Translations under genes and position numbers: made by a program | Source of the DNA: Helicobacter bilis | GTDB taxonomy: Bacteria; Campylobacterota; Campylobacteria; Campylobacterales; Helicobacteraceae | Assembly: GCF_001999985.1 (NCBI RefSeq) | Contig: NZ_CP019645.1 | Location: forward strand, 1,860,001-1,924,000 | Reading direction: 5' to 3' | DNA length: 64,000 bases | Part shown: piece after piece, positions 30,292 to 39,057 of the stretch | Numbering within the stretch: position 1 is the first letter of the stretch | Layout: each line of letters opens with the position of its first letter | Notes under the pieces: model-generated | The model's input: only the letters and a program-made list of their open reading frames with translations | Told to the model about the DNA's origin: nothing | Databases searched by the model: none

Positions 30292-31368
30292 TTAGTCTTT
30301 TGTTTTAGAATCTTTTATTATAGAATCTTGTGGCAATACAGAATCTTGTATATCTTTAGCCTTACTCTTAACTAAATCCTGCAAAGATTCTATAATTAAA
30401 TCTTTACTTCTTAAATACTCTATTGCTCTCTCTCTTGCTTGTATGTCATCACCAAAATCAACGATTAAATGTCCCACTTCAGCCGTTGCAAGTGCTTCAA
30501 TATTACCTGCTAAAATATTTACATTTACATTAAATTCTCTAATAATTTCAGCAATTAAAGGCTCGTGGATATATTCGCCAACAAATGAGATTTTATACGC
30601 ATTCTTATGTGATTTTTGCAAGATTTCTTCTTGTGATAATGCAGGGAGAAAAGAGATTAATTCTTTTGTTACTTCATGCTTTGGATTTGCAAAGATTTGT
30701 TCGACTTGCCCTTCTTCTACAATCACGCCATTACTCATCACACACATGCTATTACAAATTGATCGCACCACTTCTATTTGGTGCGTAATCATAACAATGG
30801 TTAATCCAAGCTTTTTTTGTATATCTTGTAAAAGTTGCAGAATGGATTGTGTAGTTTTAGTATCAAGTGCGCTTGTAGCCTCATCGCATAATAGAATCTT
30901 TGGGTGATTTGCCAATGCTCTTGCTATCGCTATCCTTTGCTTTTGTCCGCCACTTAGCTGATTTGGATAAAAGTCTGCTTTATCTTCTAAGCCCACTAAC
31001 TCTAAAAGCTCACTCACACGCGATCTAATATCAGTCTTTTTCCACTTCGCTATCTCTAAGGCAAAGGCTACATTGCCAAACACATTTCTAGAATCTAAAA
31101 GATTAAAATGCTGAAAAATCATGCCTATCTTTTGCCTTGCTTTTTGCAGACTAGATTCCTTTAGCGTTAAGATATTTGTCCCATCGATTATTACTTCGCC
31201 TGTGCTTGGTGTCTCTAGCTTATTTATAAGACGCACGAGTGTGGATTTCCCCGCACCAGAATAGCCGATAATCCCCATAATATCCCCCTTTTTTACTTGA
31301 AGATTTAAGGGTTTAATCGCTTGGAATCCATTCGCATAAGTCTTTGTAATATCTTTTAGTATAATCAC
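30292..31368 (-). CDS. metN: Methionine ABC transporter ATP-binding protein
   Basis: ATPase of the MetNIQ importer. Walker A is GYSGAGKSTLVRL, the signature is LSGGQKQRIAIARAL and Walker B is ILLCDEATSALD. The C-terminal third (about residues 260-340) is the NIL domain that senses internal methionine and inhibits transport. A short Lys/Asp/Ser tail ends the protein. The start is GTG at 31368 after AAGGCACAAA. Co-transcribed with metI. Confidence 0.94.
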   Translation of the reverse strand: MIILKDITKTYANGFQAIKPLNLQVKKGDIMGIIGYSGAGKSTLVRLINKLETPSTGEVIIDGTNILTLKESSLQKARQKIGMIFQHFNLLDSRNVFGNVAFALEIAKWKKTDIRSRVSELLELVGLEDKADFYPNQLSGGQKQRIAIARALANHPKILLCDEATSALDTKTTQSILQLLQDIQKKLGLTIVMITHQIEVVRSICNSMCVMSNGVIVEEGQVEQIFANPKHEVTKELISFLPALSQEEILQKSHKNAYKISFVGEYIHEPLIAEIIREFNVNVNILAGNIEALATAEVGHLIVDFGDDIQARERAIEYLRSKDLIIESLQDLVKSKAKDIQDSVLPQDSIIKDSKTKD

Positions 31369-31604
31369 TTTGTGCCTTAATCGCTCTAATCTTTATAAAA
31401 GTGGTAAATAAAAGCTGGAATGATAGCATATTTTTATAAATACGATATGTAATTATTATTTTTATCTCGTTTTAGCTAAAACTCATTTTGGTATTAAAAA
31501 TGATAATGAGTAGAATTTGTAGAAATTTGGAATCTTTACTACAATATGTTGTGTAATAAAACTACATAAAAATTGTCATCAATATGTTATTTATTATGAT
31601 ATGG

Positions 31605-31610
31605 TAGAAT
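31605..31610 (+). promoter_or_regulatory. Putative -10 box for the outer-membrane protein gene
   Basis: Reads GATATGGTAGAATCACC, giving TAGAAT 46 bases before the ATG at 31656. A GATAATGAG word about 100 bases further upstream loosely resembles a Fur-type half site, but it is too weak to call. Confidence 0.4.
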
Positions 31611-31655
31611 CACCGCCGTATTTTCATTGACATTTTTAACATTTGGGAGAGTGAT

Positions 31656-32375
31656 ATGAAAGTTTGTGATACAAGATCACACATTATAAGTGTGAATACC
31701 CTAAAAAAGCTTGTTGCTTCATTGAGTATATGTACGTGTTTATCAATGCTAACCTATGCAGATGAAAGCAATGATTCTACTGATACTAACGGAGAAAATC
31801 AAAATAAGTTTGTGCTAGGGATCTTTGGTGGTGGTAGTCTTATGCAAATGTCATCAGAATATTACAACACAACTCACCCCTATGATGATTTACCCGGCGA
31901 TTATGATAAAAGCTTGTTTGGGGCAAGCTATGGAGCAAAAGTTGGCTATGATATGTATTTTCTCACTCGTCATGGTGTAAGAATCTATATTGATTATATG
32001 AACTCATACTTTAATAGCAATGAAAGGACACTTGGTTCATATAACATGCACACAATTGGACTTAACGCTGATTATCGCTTTGTTATCACAGGGGGACTAA
32101 GTGCGTTTGCTGGGGCAGGACTAGCTCATAATATTATTAATACTCAACACCTTGGCAATATGAATGCCTTTGGTGGTAGCATTAATGCTGGGGTGGCTTA
32201 TGCTTTATCTTTTCTTGAGTTTGAGTTTAGAATCCGCTATTTAATCTATGATATACCAGAGAAATACTCAACGCAAGGTTTTCCACCGATGGTTGCGGGA
32301 CAACAGGTAAAATATCAAATGGTAGATTTAAACAGCCCTTTTAGCTTTCATTTAGGGGTGAATTTTAGATTCTAA
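31656..32375 (+). CDS. Outer-membrane beta-barrel protein
   Basis: A 239-residue exported protein. An N-terminal signal peptide ends near LTYADES. The mature part opens with FVLGIFGGGSLMQM and alternates polar and hydrophobic residues with many aromatics, as in small 8-strand barrels. It ends FSFHLGVNFRF, with the terminal Phe recognised by the Bam machinery. It resembles the small Helicobacter outer-membrane proteins of the Hof/opacity type, but no subfamily is assigned. GGGAGAG precedes the ATG. It has its own promoter. Confidence 0.8.
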   Translation: MKVCDTRSHIISVNTLKKLVASLSICTCLSMLTYADESNDSTDTNGENQNKFVLGIFGGGSLMQMSSEYYNTTHPYDDLPGDYDKSLFGASYGAKVGYDMYFLTRHGVRIYIDYMNSYFNSNERTLGSYNMHTIGLNADYRFVITGGLSAFAGAGLAHNIINTQHLGNMNAFGGSINAGVAYALSFLEFEFRIRYLIYDIPEKYSTQGFPPMVAGQQVKYQMVDLNSPFSFHLGVNFRF

Positions 32376-32733
32376 CCCACTTCAATCCATAGCACAAAAA
32401 GCAAACTAAGAATTGCTTAAAGCTTAAAGAGATTTTATGTTTATAGAATCTCTTTAAGGATATGTATTTAACTTTTTATGCCTTTTGTATTACTCTAGAT
32501 CTAAAACTTATGCCTGTTTCGACATTTAAACAGGGATGCTTCGCAAAAACTTATAAAACAATAGTTTAGATTTAGTGTAATAGTCTTTATGTGTAGGTGG
32601 CAAAGAGAAATATCTTATACAGAACTTAAAAAGATTTTTCGTTTTTTCAGGGTGTTTCCGTGGATCAATCTTTTGCTCATACGCATTAATAATGCAATCT
32701 CACATAAAAGTCTCTAAACCATGCAGTTTGATT
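32376..32733. other. Intergenic region, no gene seen
   Basis: 358 bases between converging genes. A small CCTGTTT/AAACAGG stem lies near 32514-32533 and could serve as a weak two-way terminator. AGATTCT words occur near its left end. No coding potential was recognised in any frame. Confidence 0.6.
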
Positions 32734-33501
32734 TTACAACACCGCGTGGAAACATGCGTCAAATTCTTTGCCTAAATTCGACTTAAATTCATCGTTTGCA
32801 TTTAGATCTTCGATAATCTTGCCCTCTTCCATGAGTATAATTCTTTGACAATATTTTCTTGCGAGTATAAGGTCGTGCGTGATAAACAAAAAGGTTGTGT
32901 TATATGTTTTTTGCATATCTAAAAAGAGATTCCATATCTCTTCTTGTAGTTCATAATCAAGCCCAGAAGTAGTCTCATCAAGGATAACAAATAAGGGCTT
33001 TATAAGTAGCATTCGTGCGATACATACCCGCTGTGCTTGTCCGCCAGAAAGCATTGCGGGATAATGATAGAGTATGCTATTTGGTAGGTCTAATTGCTCT
33101 AGAATGGGGTATATTTTTTGTAGTTGTGCTGATTTGCTTTGAATATTTAAAAGGTGGTTGAGTGGCTCTTGTAAATGCTCTAGGACATTGTATCGTGGGT
33201 TAAGAGAGCTTAAAGGGTCTTGGAATAATATTTGTGCTTGTTTGTAAAACTCTTTTTTTTGCTGAAGATTCTCTAAATTTACTGCCTTGCCATTAAAGAG
33301 TATTTGCCCACTTTGTGGCTTTTGGAGTTGTGCGATAATCTTTGCCAATGTGCTTTTGCCACAACCACTAGGTCCTATAAGTGCAATGTTTTCCCCTTGC
33401 TTCATTTTAAAACTTACATTATTTAGAATCTGTTTTGTGTGTTTTTTAAAAAAAGTATTATATGTGAAAGTATGATTAATGTTGCAAACTTCTAGTCGCA
33501 T
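32734..33501 (-). CDS. ABC transporter ATP-binding protein (peptide/nickel type)
   Basis: A 255-residue ATPase of the DppF/OppF/NikE group. Walker A is GPSGCGKSTLAKI, the Q-loop is ILFQDPLSSLNPRYNV, the signature is LSGGQAQRVCIARML, Walker B is FVILDETTSGLD and the H-loop is FITHDLILARKY. The DPLSSLNP Q-loop is characteristic of oligopeptide and nickel importers. No permease or binding protein is adjacent, so its partners are elsewhere. AAAAAGGAAAATC precedes the ATG. Confidence 0.85.
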   Translation of the reverse strand: MRLEVCNINHTFTYNTFFKKHTKQILNNVSFKMKQGENIALIGPSGCGKSTLAKIIAQLQKPQSGQILFNGKAVNLENLQQKKEFYKQAQILFQDPLSSLNPRYNVLEHLQEPLNHLLNIQSKSAQLQKIYPILEQLDLPNSILYHYPAMLSGGQAQRVCIARMLLIKPLFVILDETTSGLDYELQEEIWNLFLDMQKTYNTTFLFITHDLILARKYCQRIILMEEGKIIEDLNANDEFKSNLGKEFDACFHAVL

Positions 33502-33576
33502 GATTTTCCTTTTTTATGTGTGAATTATAATAACAAATATAAGTCATTGTTGTGTAATTTAGCATAAATTTTAGGA

Positions 33577-33582
33577 TATAAT
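33577..33582 (+). promoter_or_regulatory. Putative -10 box for the RND/MMPL gene
   Basis: Reads TTTTAGGATATAATGCGGG, giving TATAAT 84 bases before the ATG at 33667. No -35 was seen. Confidence 0.4.
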
Positions 33583-33666
33583 GCGGGATTTAAAAACAGA
33601 TAATCAACAGAAATAAGGGCAAATACACTGCATTATATTTGAAAAAATAATTTATTAAGGGTTTTT

Positions 33667-36336
33667 ATGCGTCATTTTGTAAATGTTGTGGCTTTGGTGT
33701 TTGCTGTGGCTTTATTTTCAATATTTTTTTATAATGATAGGATAAAAATCACGCAAGAAGTGCTTGATTTATTCCCACAAACAGAGGATAAGCAAATCAT
33801 TGACATTTATCAAAAGTTTGCAAACTCAAATCATATCCTTGTAGCTATAAAAGGATTTAGTCGAGAATCTAGGGATACGCTAGATGAGTTTTTATTTAAA
33901 ATAAAAGATATGCCAAATATAGATAGTGTGATTACTCGCACAAGTGCTTCAGAATCTCTAGAAGATTTTCTCGCACAGGATTATCTCTATACTGCTAGTC
34001 CCAAGCCTTTAGATAAGGTGCTTACAAAAGAAGAGATTGAATCGCGTGTGCTAAATGGATTAAAATCACTACAATCTCAAATGCTTGAAGAAGAAGTGCT
34101 TGATAGTGGATTAATTGATATAGAAAAAATGAGAGATTCTAAAGATATAGAATCTAAACAAAGTGTAGATTCTAATAAAGATTCTAAAAAAGAGAATGTG
34201 AAAAATACTCAAAAAAATATAGAATCTAAAGTCAATGAAAATAAGGATATTTCACCTTTTTTAAAGGCTCAAAATGACAAAAACATAGAATCTAAAAACA
34301 ACGCACAATCTTATAATACGATATTTCACCCAAGTGATCCTTTGCAACTTTTAATATTGCAGACACCAAAGCCCTATATCTTTGTGGCAAAAGATTATGG
34401 CTATATGGCGATTGTAACCATGAAAGATGTAAAGAGTGAGAGTGTAAAAGAGACTTTGGAGGGCTTTGCACGCATTGCAACAGAGTATCCAAACATTCGG
34501 TATTTTTCACAAAATTTTATGAGTGTAGAAAATCTAGGCTTAATCCTTAATGAAGTCAATTTCTTGCTAAGTTTTGCAACCCTTGCATTTATTACGCTGT
34601 ATTTTGTGATTATCCGCATTCCACTACTTACATTAAATACGATTTGCACTCTTATTACTGCAAATATTATCGCCATTTTAGTGGTATCAAGCGTATATCC
34701 AAAGGTAACGATTATGGCATTAAGCTTTGGCATGGGGATTAGCAATATTGCTATTGATTATATGATGCACCATAATTTCTTCAATCTCTATGTAAGCGCT
34801 AAAAAGGTGTTTAATCGCCCTGTATTTTATGGCTATATTACCACTATTATTGGCTTTAGTGCGTGTTTGTTTATACCATTTCCCCTGCTTTCTCAACTTT
34901 CTTTATACGCGATTATTTCGCTTACACTTTGCTATATTAGCTTTGCGTTTATGTATCCAAAGATTGGTTTTAGTAAGCCTAGATTATTCCCCAAACTCGC
35001 ACAGATTAGATTCCAAAAAGTCTCTAGCTATACATTTTTAGGGCTGTCTTTGTGTGCCTTTGTGTTTGCGTTTATGTTTTTGCGACTTGATTTTGATCTC
35101 TCAAAGCTTGATTATCAAAATAAGCGTATGCAGAATGAACGCACATTTTTTACAAACGCACAGAATAATACGACACAGATTTTATTATCAAGTAGTAGTC
35201 TTGATAGCCTAATTGCTCTTGCTAGGGATTTGCAGGACTTTTTACATACAAACAACGCAAAGACTTTTATCCCACTCTCACTCTTGCCTACACAAAGTCA
35301 AATGGATTTAAATGCTAAATTTATAGAATCTAAGCTTGTAGCAGAAAATAAAGCCGCATTATTGCAATCACTCCCACATTTACGCACAAAAATACTACAA
35401 ATATTACATGAAGATTCCATAGATGAAGATATGAGTTTAGAAGATAAAATGGCTTTTATAGATGATTTATTCGCTATGTTTAAAGAGAGTTATATGCTCG
35501 GTGATAAACCACAACTAAGCTTAGAGAATCTCTCTGCTATGGGCTTTAATATCGTTGTAGAAGATAGAGATTCTAAAGCTATTGTAGATTCTATAAAATC
35601 TAATGCTATTACAGATTCTGGGATAACTAAAGATTCTAATAAAATTACAGAATCTACTGATACAAACATAGAATCTAACAGCACAGCAGAAACTAAAGAT
35701 TCTACAAAATCTAGCACAAAAAGATTCTATTACTTAGCTATCGTAAATAATAGTGATTTAGATTATATTAAAACTTTTTCACAACGCCTTGAGAATGCAG
35801 AATTACTTGAAAGCATAAAAGATTCTAACACCAACATGCAACAGCTAAAAAACACAGAATCTAGCATTGAAATGCGAGGCTTACAGCATATTATGGATAA
35901 TATCACAGATACGATTTATAAGCCTATGCTTATAGTCCTTGCTATTGCGTTGTGTTTAATGATTTGTATGCTTTTTATCACAGCTAGAGAGGCATTTTTA
36001 GATTCTGTTGTGTTTGTATTATTTCCACTTGCTTGCACGCTTTGTGTGATAGCAGCACATGGCACGCTTAATATTATGCACCTTTTTGCTTTGCTTATCC
36101 TTGTAGTTGTGAGTGTTGATTATGGGATCTATTCTGTAAAAGAAGGGCAGAATCTACGCACAGCCCATGCGATATTCTTTTCAGTTTTAACAACAGGCGT
36201 ATCGTTTGGAATCTTAATCATAAGCAAGACAAAAGCACTCAATTCATTTGGGGAAGTTATCTTTGTAGGTATGCTTTGCATTCTTGCTTTACTTATTTTA
36301 CATCGTCCATTATATCAAAGTAAGAAATTGTCATAA
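33667..36336 (+). CDS. RND-superfamily (MMPL-type) exporter
   Basis: An 889-residue predicted exporter with the duplicated MMPL plan: an N-terminal helix, a periplasmic loop, helices 2-6 ([20 protein letters not shown] through [20 protein letters not shown]), a second loop, then helices 7-12. [15 protein letters not shown] and [15 protein letters not shown] are paired helix-4-like motifs with the proton-relay Asp. Both loops contain Lys/Ser/Asp-rich inserts loaded with AGATTCTA words; one also contains the dispersed repeat ([12 protein letters not shown]). The substrate is unknown; related proteins export lipids or hopanoids. AAGGG precedes the ATG. Confidence 0.82.
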   Translation: MRHFVNVVALVFAVALFSIFFYNDRIKITQEVLDLFPQTEDKQIIDIYQKFANSNHILVAIKGFSRESRDTLDEFLFKIKDMPNIDSVITRTSASESLEDFLAQDYLYTASPKPLDKVLTKEEIESRVLNGLKSLQSQMLEEEVLDSGLIDIEKMRDSKDIESKQSVDSNKDSKKENVKNTQKNIESKVNENKDISPFLKAQNDKNIESKNNAQSYNTIFHPSDPLQLLILQTPKPYIFVAKDYGYMAIVTMKDVKSESVKETLEGFARIATEYPNIRYFSQNFMSVENLGLILNEVNFLLSFATLAFITLYFVIIRIPLLTLNTICTLITANIIAILVVSSVYPKVTIMALSFGMGISNIAIDYMMHHNFFNLYVSAKKVFNRPVFYGYITTIIGFSACLFIPFPLLSQLSLYAIISLTLCYISFAFMYPKIGFSKPRLFPKLAQIRFQKVSSYTFLGLSLCAFVFAFMFLRLDFDLSKLDYQNKRMQNERTFFTNAQNNTTQILLSSSSLDSLIALARDLQDFLHTNNAKTFIPLSLLPTQSQMDLNAKFIESKLVAENKAALLQSLPHLRTKILQILHEDSIDEDMSLEDKMAFIDDLFAMFKESYMLGDKPQLSLENLSAMGFNIVVEDRDSKAIVDSIKSNAITDSGITKDSNKITESTDTNIESNSTAETKDSTKSSTKRFYYLAIVNNSDLDYIKTFSQRLENAELLESIKDSNTNMQQLKNTESSIEMRGLQHIMDNITDTIYKPMLIVLAIALCLMICMLFITAREAFLDSVVFVLFPLACTLCVIAAHGTLNIMHLFALLILVVVSVDYGIYSVKEGQNLRTAHAIFFSVLTTGVSFGILIISKTKALNSFGEVIFVGMLCILALLILHRPLYQSKKLS
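34246..34280. repeat. Dispersed TTGTCAT-type repeat inside the exporter gene
   Basis: Reads GATATTTCACC...GGCTCAAAATGACAA; its complement fits TTGTCATTTTGAGC...GAAATATC. It is in frame and encodes [10 protein letters not shown] in a non-conserved periplasmic insert. Confidence 0.6.
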
Positions 36337-36383
36337 GAGTTTTATTTTTCATATATGATCATTCTAAATGCTGTAAAATATGC

Positions 36384-36389
36384 TATAAT
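36384..36389 (+). promoter_or_regulatory. Putative extended -10 promoter of the chemoreceptor gene
   Basis: Reads AAATATGCTATAATCCC, an extended -10 (TGC-TATAAT) 34 bases before the ATG at 36423. This is the vegetative sigma type, not the flagellar sigma-28 type. Confidence 0.55.
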
Positions 36390-36422
36390 CCCAACTTTAT
36401 TTTAAGAGTGGGAGGTAACATA

Positions 36423-38171
36423 ATGATGTATAGCAATCTGTCATTGAAATATAAGTTTTTGGCACTAGCACTTGGTTCTTTAATGAGTTTTGCAATCTTT
36501 GTTGGTTTTATGCTGCTTGGAAAAGAAGAAATTGCTGAAAGTATGCAAGATAACCTTGATAAAGTCATACAAAAAGAGATAGAAGAAAAGATAAAGTTAG
36601 GCACAGATTCTATGGCATCAAGTCTTGGTGCGTTAGTCGCTGGTTTAGATGAAAAAGCACAAATTGAAATCATCGCAAAAGCTATTGAGGATTTTCACTT
36701 TGAAAACGATAAGTCTGGATATTATTTTGCATATAAAGGGCATATCAATGTAGCACACCCAAACAGAAAAGATTTAATCGGGACTTCTTTAGAAAATGCA
36801 AAAGATTCCAATGGAGTCTATTATGTGCAAGAACTCTATAAGAATGCAAAGGAAGGCAAGGGAAAATTTGTATATTTCGTATTTTCTAAACCACTACCAG
36901 ATGGGCGGCTTGGCGAGGCACAAAAGGTTGCGTATTCGGCTATGATACCAAATACAAATGATATATGGATCTCAACTGGTGTATATATTGATACCTTGCA
37001 AGACCATACAGGGAAAATATCAAAGCTTATGCTTACCAGTATGCAAGATATTCTATATAGAAATATGTGGCTTTCAGTCGTCATTTTCTTAATTATATTC
37101 TGCCCTTCAATTATTATGTTTTATAGTAATTTGATGAAAGGGATACAGGTTTTACAACATAATGTTGTGTCTTTTTTCCGCTATCTTAACCGAGAGATTC
37201 CGCATATAGATTTTATCCCTTTAAAATCTAAAGATGAGTTAGGTCGTATGGCTCAAACCATTGGCGATAATATACAGCAGACAAATAAATCTTTAGAGCA
37301 AGATTCTATACTCGTGCAAGATGTGTTGAATGTTGTAGAAGAAGCAAAAGTTGGGCGATTTGGCAAGCTTGTAGTGTGTAATAGTCTTAATCCACAAATT
37401 AATGAATTAAAAGATGCGATAAATGCTATGTCTTCTACCTTGTTAGAATTGCTAGGCGATGATTTGAAGAAAAGCCAACGCGTATTTACTTCCTATGCAA
37501 ATAATGATTTTACCGATAGAATCGAGAATGCAAAGGGCTTTGGTGTAGCGATAAATGGACTAGGCGATTCTATCGCACACATGCTAAAGGTATCAGCAAA
37601 TTACGCCCATGAATTGAGTGAGAAAAACAAAGATTTAGAAAACGCAGTTGAAAATCTCACAGAAAGTGCGCATACACAAAGTAAATCTCTGCAAAATACA
37701 GCAGAGCAAATAGAGACTATCACAGAATCTATGCAAAGTGTCTCAAGTCAAACAGATGAAGTCATCAAGCAAAGCGAAGACATTAAGAGTATTATAGGTA
37801 TTATTAGAGATATAGCTGATCAGACAAATCTACTAGCACTTAATGCAGCGATTGAAGCAGCAAGGGCAGGGGAGCATGGCAGAGGATTTGCAGTCGTAGC
37901 TGATGAGGTGAGAAAACTAGCAGAGAGAACGCAAAAGTCTTTAGGTGAGATTGAAGCAAACACAAATGTCTTAGTCCAAAGCATTAATGATATGGCAGAA
38001 TCTATCAAGCAGCAAACACAAAATGTAGGTAATATGAATGAGACAATCTCACAATTAGAAAGCATTACAGAACAAAATGTAAGCATTGCGAATCATTCAC
38101 AAGAAATCTATAATGCAGTAGATTCCATTGCAAGTAAGATATTAGAAGATGTGGATAGTAAGAAGTTTTAA
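36423..38171 (+). CDS. Methyl-accepting chemotaxis protein with Cache sensor
   Basis: About 582 residues. ATG at 36423 follows GGGAGGTAAC. A first membrane helix ([20 protein letters not shown]) is followed by a periplasmic single-Cache domain with [23 protein letters not shown] and [12 protein letters not shown] second helix ([20 protein letters not shown]) leads to HAMP-like helices, and the conserved signalling tip has [20 protein letters not shown]. The sequence resembles sensors for small organic acids, but the ligand cannot be read from it. The 3' spacer of 268 bases holds no recognisable gene. Confidence 0.9.
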   Translation: MMYSNLSLKYKFLALALGSLMSFAIFVGFMLLGKEEIAESMQDNLDKVIQKEIEEKIKLGTDSMASSLGALVAGLDEKAQIEIIAKAIEDFHFENDKSGYYFAYKGHINVAHPNRKDLIGTSLENAKDSNGVYYVQELYKNAKEGKGKFVYFVFSKPLPDGRLGEAQKVAYSAMIPNTNDIWISTGVYIDTLQDHTGKISKLMLTSMQDILYRNMWLSVVIFLIIFCPSIIMFYSNLMKGIQVLQHNVVSFFRYLNREIPHIDFIPLKSKDELGRMAQTIGDNIQQTNKSLEQDSILVQDVLNVVEEAKVGRFGKLVVCNSLNPQINELKDAINAMSSTLLELLGDDLKKSQRVFTSYANNDFTDRIENAKGFGVAINGLGDSIAHMLKVSANYAHELSEKNKDLENAVENLTESAHTQSKSLQNTAEQIETITESMQSVSSQTDEVIKQSEDIKSIIGIIRDIADQTNLLALNAAIEAARAGEHGRGFAVVADEVRKLAERTQKSLGEIEANTNVLVQSINDMAESIKQQTQNVGNMNETISQLESITEQNVSIANHSQEIYNAVDSIASKILEDVDSKKF

Positions 38172-38439
38172 GATATTTTGATTTATATTTAGATTCTTAA
38201 AATTAGTAAAGGCGGTTTTGCTAAGAGCGATAGAATACGCCAAGGCTATGTGTGCTTTTTTGAGATTATTGAGATTTGATAGTTTATTAAACAAGTTATT
38301 GTATATAAAATCTAAAAGTTTTGAGTTGAAAAGCAGTGAATAATAAAGTATTAGCACCAATTAAGCGATTGGATATTTCAATGAGTAAAATAGAATCTTT
38401 TGTATTTCAGGTATAAATAGGGGCTTTTGTATGGTATTT

Positions 38440-38742
38440 TCAATCTAATGAAATATCACTAATTTTAGATTCTATCTCTAGGCTTTTATGCAAGGTTTGG
38501 ATTATCTTTTGAAAATGCGTGAAGTCTATCTCTTCGCCTTTGTGGGATTTAAGATATTTGTCTAAGACTTGATAACCACCGATTTTATATCCCCATACGC
38601 TAGAATCCACTTTGTCAAAATATAAGCTTTTGTTGATAAAAAGTCTTTTAGATTCTGCGTTGTAGTTGGGCTTTTCTATAATGGGATTTTTATCATTTTT
38701 GTCATTATAAAATGGATCACCGATAGATTCTAACTCATTCAT
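38440..38742 (-). CDS. Detached C-terminal segment of the type IIG/ISP restriction enzyme
   Basis: 100 residues beginning MNELESIGDPFYND. KRLFINKSLYFDKV and VWGYKIGGYQVLDKYLKSHKG are the standard C-terminal signature of type ISP-like enzymes, which in intact proteins follows directly after the ELLNTHLM motif that ends the main frame. Here it is separated by a 300-base insertion. AAAGGATATAGA precedes the ATG, which lies one base after the previous stop, so it could be made as a separate, coupled polypeptide. Confidence 0.7.
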   Translation of the reverse strand: MNELESIGDPFYNDKNDKNPIIEKPNYNAESKRLFINKSLYFDKVDSSVWGYKIGGYQVLDKYLKSHKGEEIDFTHFQKIIQTLHKSLEIESKISDISLD

Positions 38743-38743
38743 T

Positions 38744-38887
38744 CTATATCCTTTGTGTCAAATAAAGTGGGAAAACATAGCTCCCACTGCCTACTAAATG
38801 CAAATCAATAATAGAATCTGTGATGAAAATATTATCAATATGAGATAATTTACTCCCCCTATCACAGACTAAACCGATATTTTTCAT
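38744..38887 (-). CDS. Tandem recognition-domain-like segment B
   Basis: A 47-codon frame: MKNIGLVCDRG, NIFITDSIIDLHLVGSG, YVFPLYLTQRI. It resembles the part of the main enzyme reading LLVSRQ...FVSDKIVDLNF...MPLYV, a strand pattern of the target-recognition region. Its ATG shares its A with the TGA of segment A (TGATG), and AAGGAAGC lies upstream, so coupled translation is possible. It is probably a remnant or alternative piece of a recognition domain. Confidence 0.5.
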   Translation of the reverse strand: MKNIGLVCDRGSKLSHIDNIFITDSIIDLHLVGSGSYVFPLYLTQRI

Positions 38888-39057
38888 CAAGCTTCCTTGT
38901 AGAGATAAAGTGGGAATATTGTCCCTGCTCCCGTGTTGCCACCGCCCATTAGCGATAAATCTACTAGTGTATTTGTCGCTATCACACATTGCCACGAACC
39001 GCTTATTTTGTATTGTCGTGCTACATTTAAGCCTATATTGCAAGTCATTCTCATCAT
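38887..39057 (-). CDS. Tandem recognition-domain-like segment A
   Basis: A 56-codon frame starting MMRMTCNIGLNVARQ, then ATNTLVDLSLMGGG and TIFPLYLYKEA. It parallels segment B and the recognition region of the main enzyme. It lies immediately after the (AG)11 tract; one fewer AG unit would fuse it in frame to the main protein. A longer open frame through the same DNA (from a TTG at 39043) appears to be a shadow until it becomes segment B. Confidence 0.5.
   Translation of the reverse strand: MMRMTCNIGLNVARQYKISGSWQCVIATNTLVDLSLMGGGNTGAGTIFPLYLYKEA

Noticed and set aside
31481-31511. ACTCAT/ATGAGT half sites with GATAATGAG as a Fur box for the outer-membrane protein
   Set aside because: Arms are only 6 bp and 19 bases apart, with poor agreement to known Fur operators; too weak to list as a site.
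31369-31655. SAM or other riboswitch upstream of metN
   Set aside because: No conserved riboswitch helices recognised; the GTG start follows a plain ribosome site.
38142-38360. Minus-strand frame of 72 codons downstream of the chemoreceptor
   Set aside because: Asn/Leu/Lys-rich frame in AT-rich DNA overlapping the chemoreceptor end; no ribosome site or motif.
38888-39043. First half of the minus-strand frame beginning at TTG 39043 (QYRLKCSTTIQ...)
   Set aside because: The other frame of the same DNA (segment A) gives the family-like LVDLSL...FPLYL pattern, so this part is a shadow; only its continuation after 38887 (segment B) was kept.
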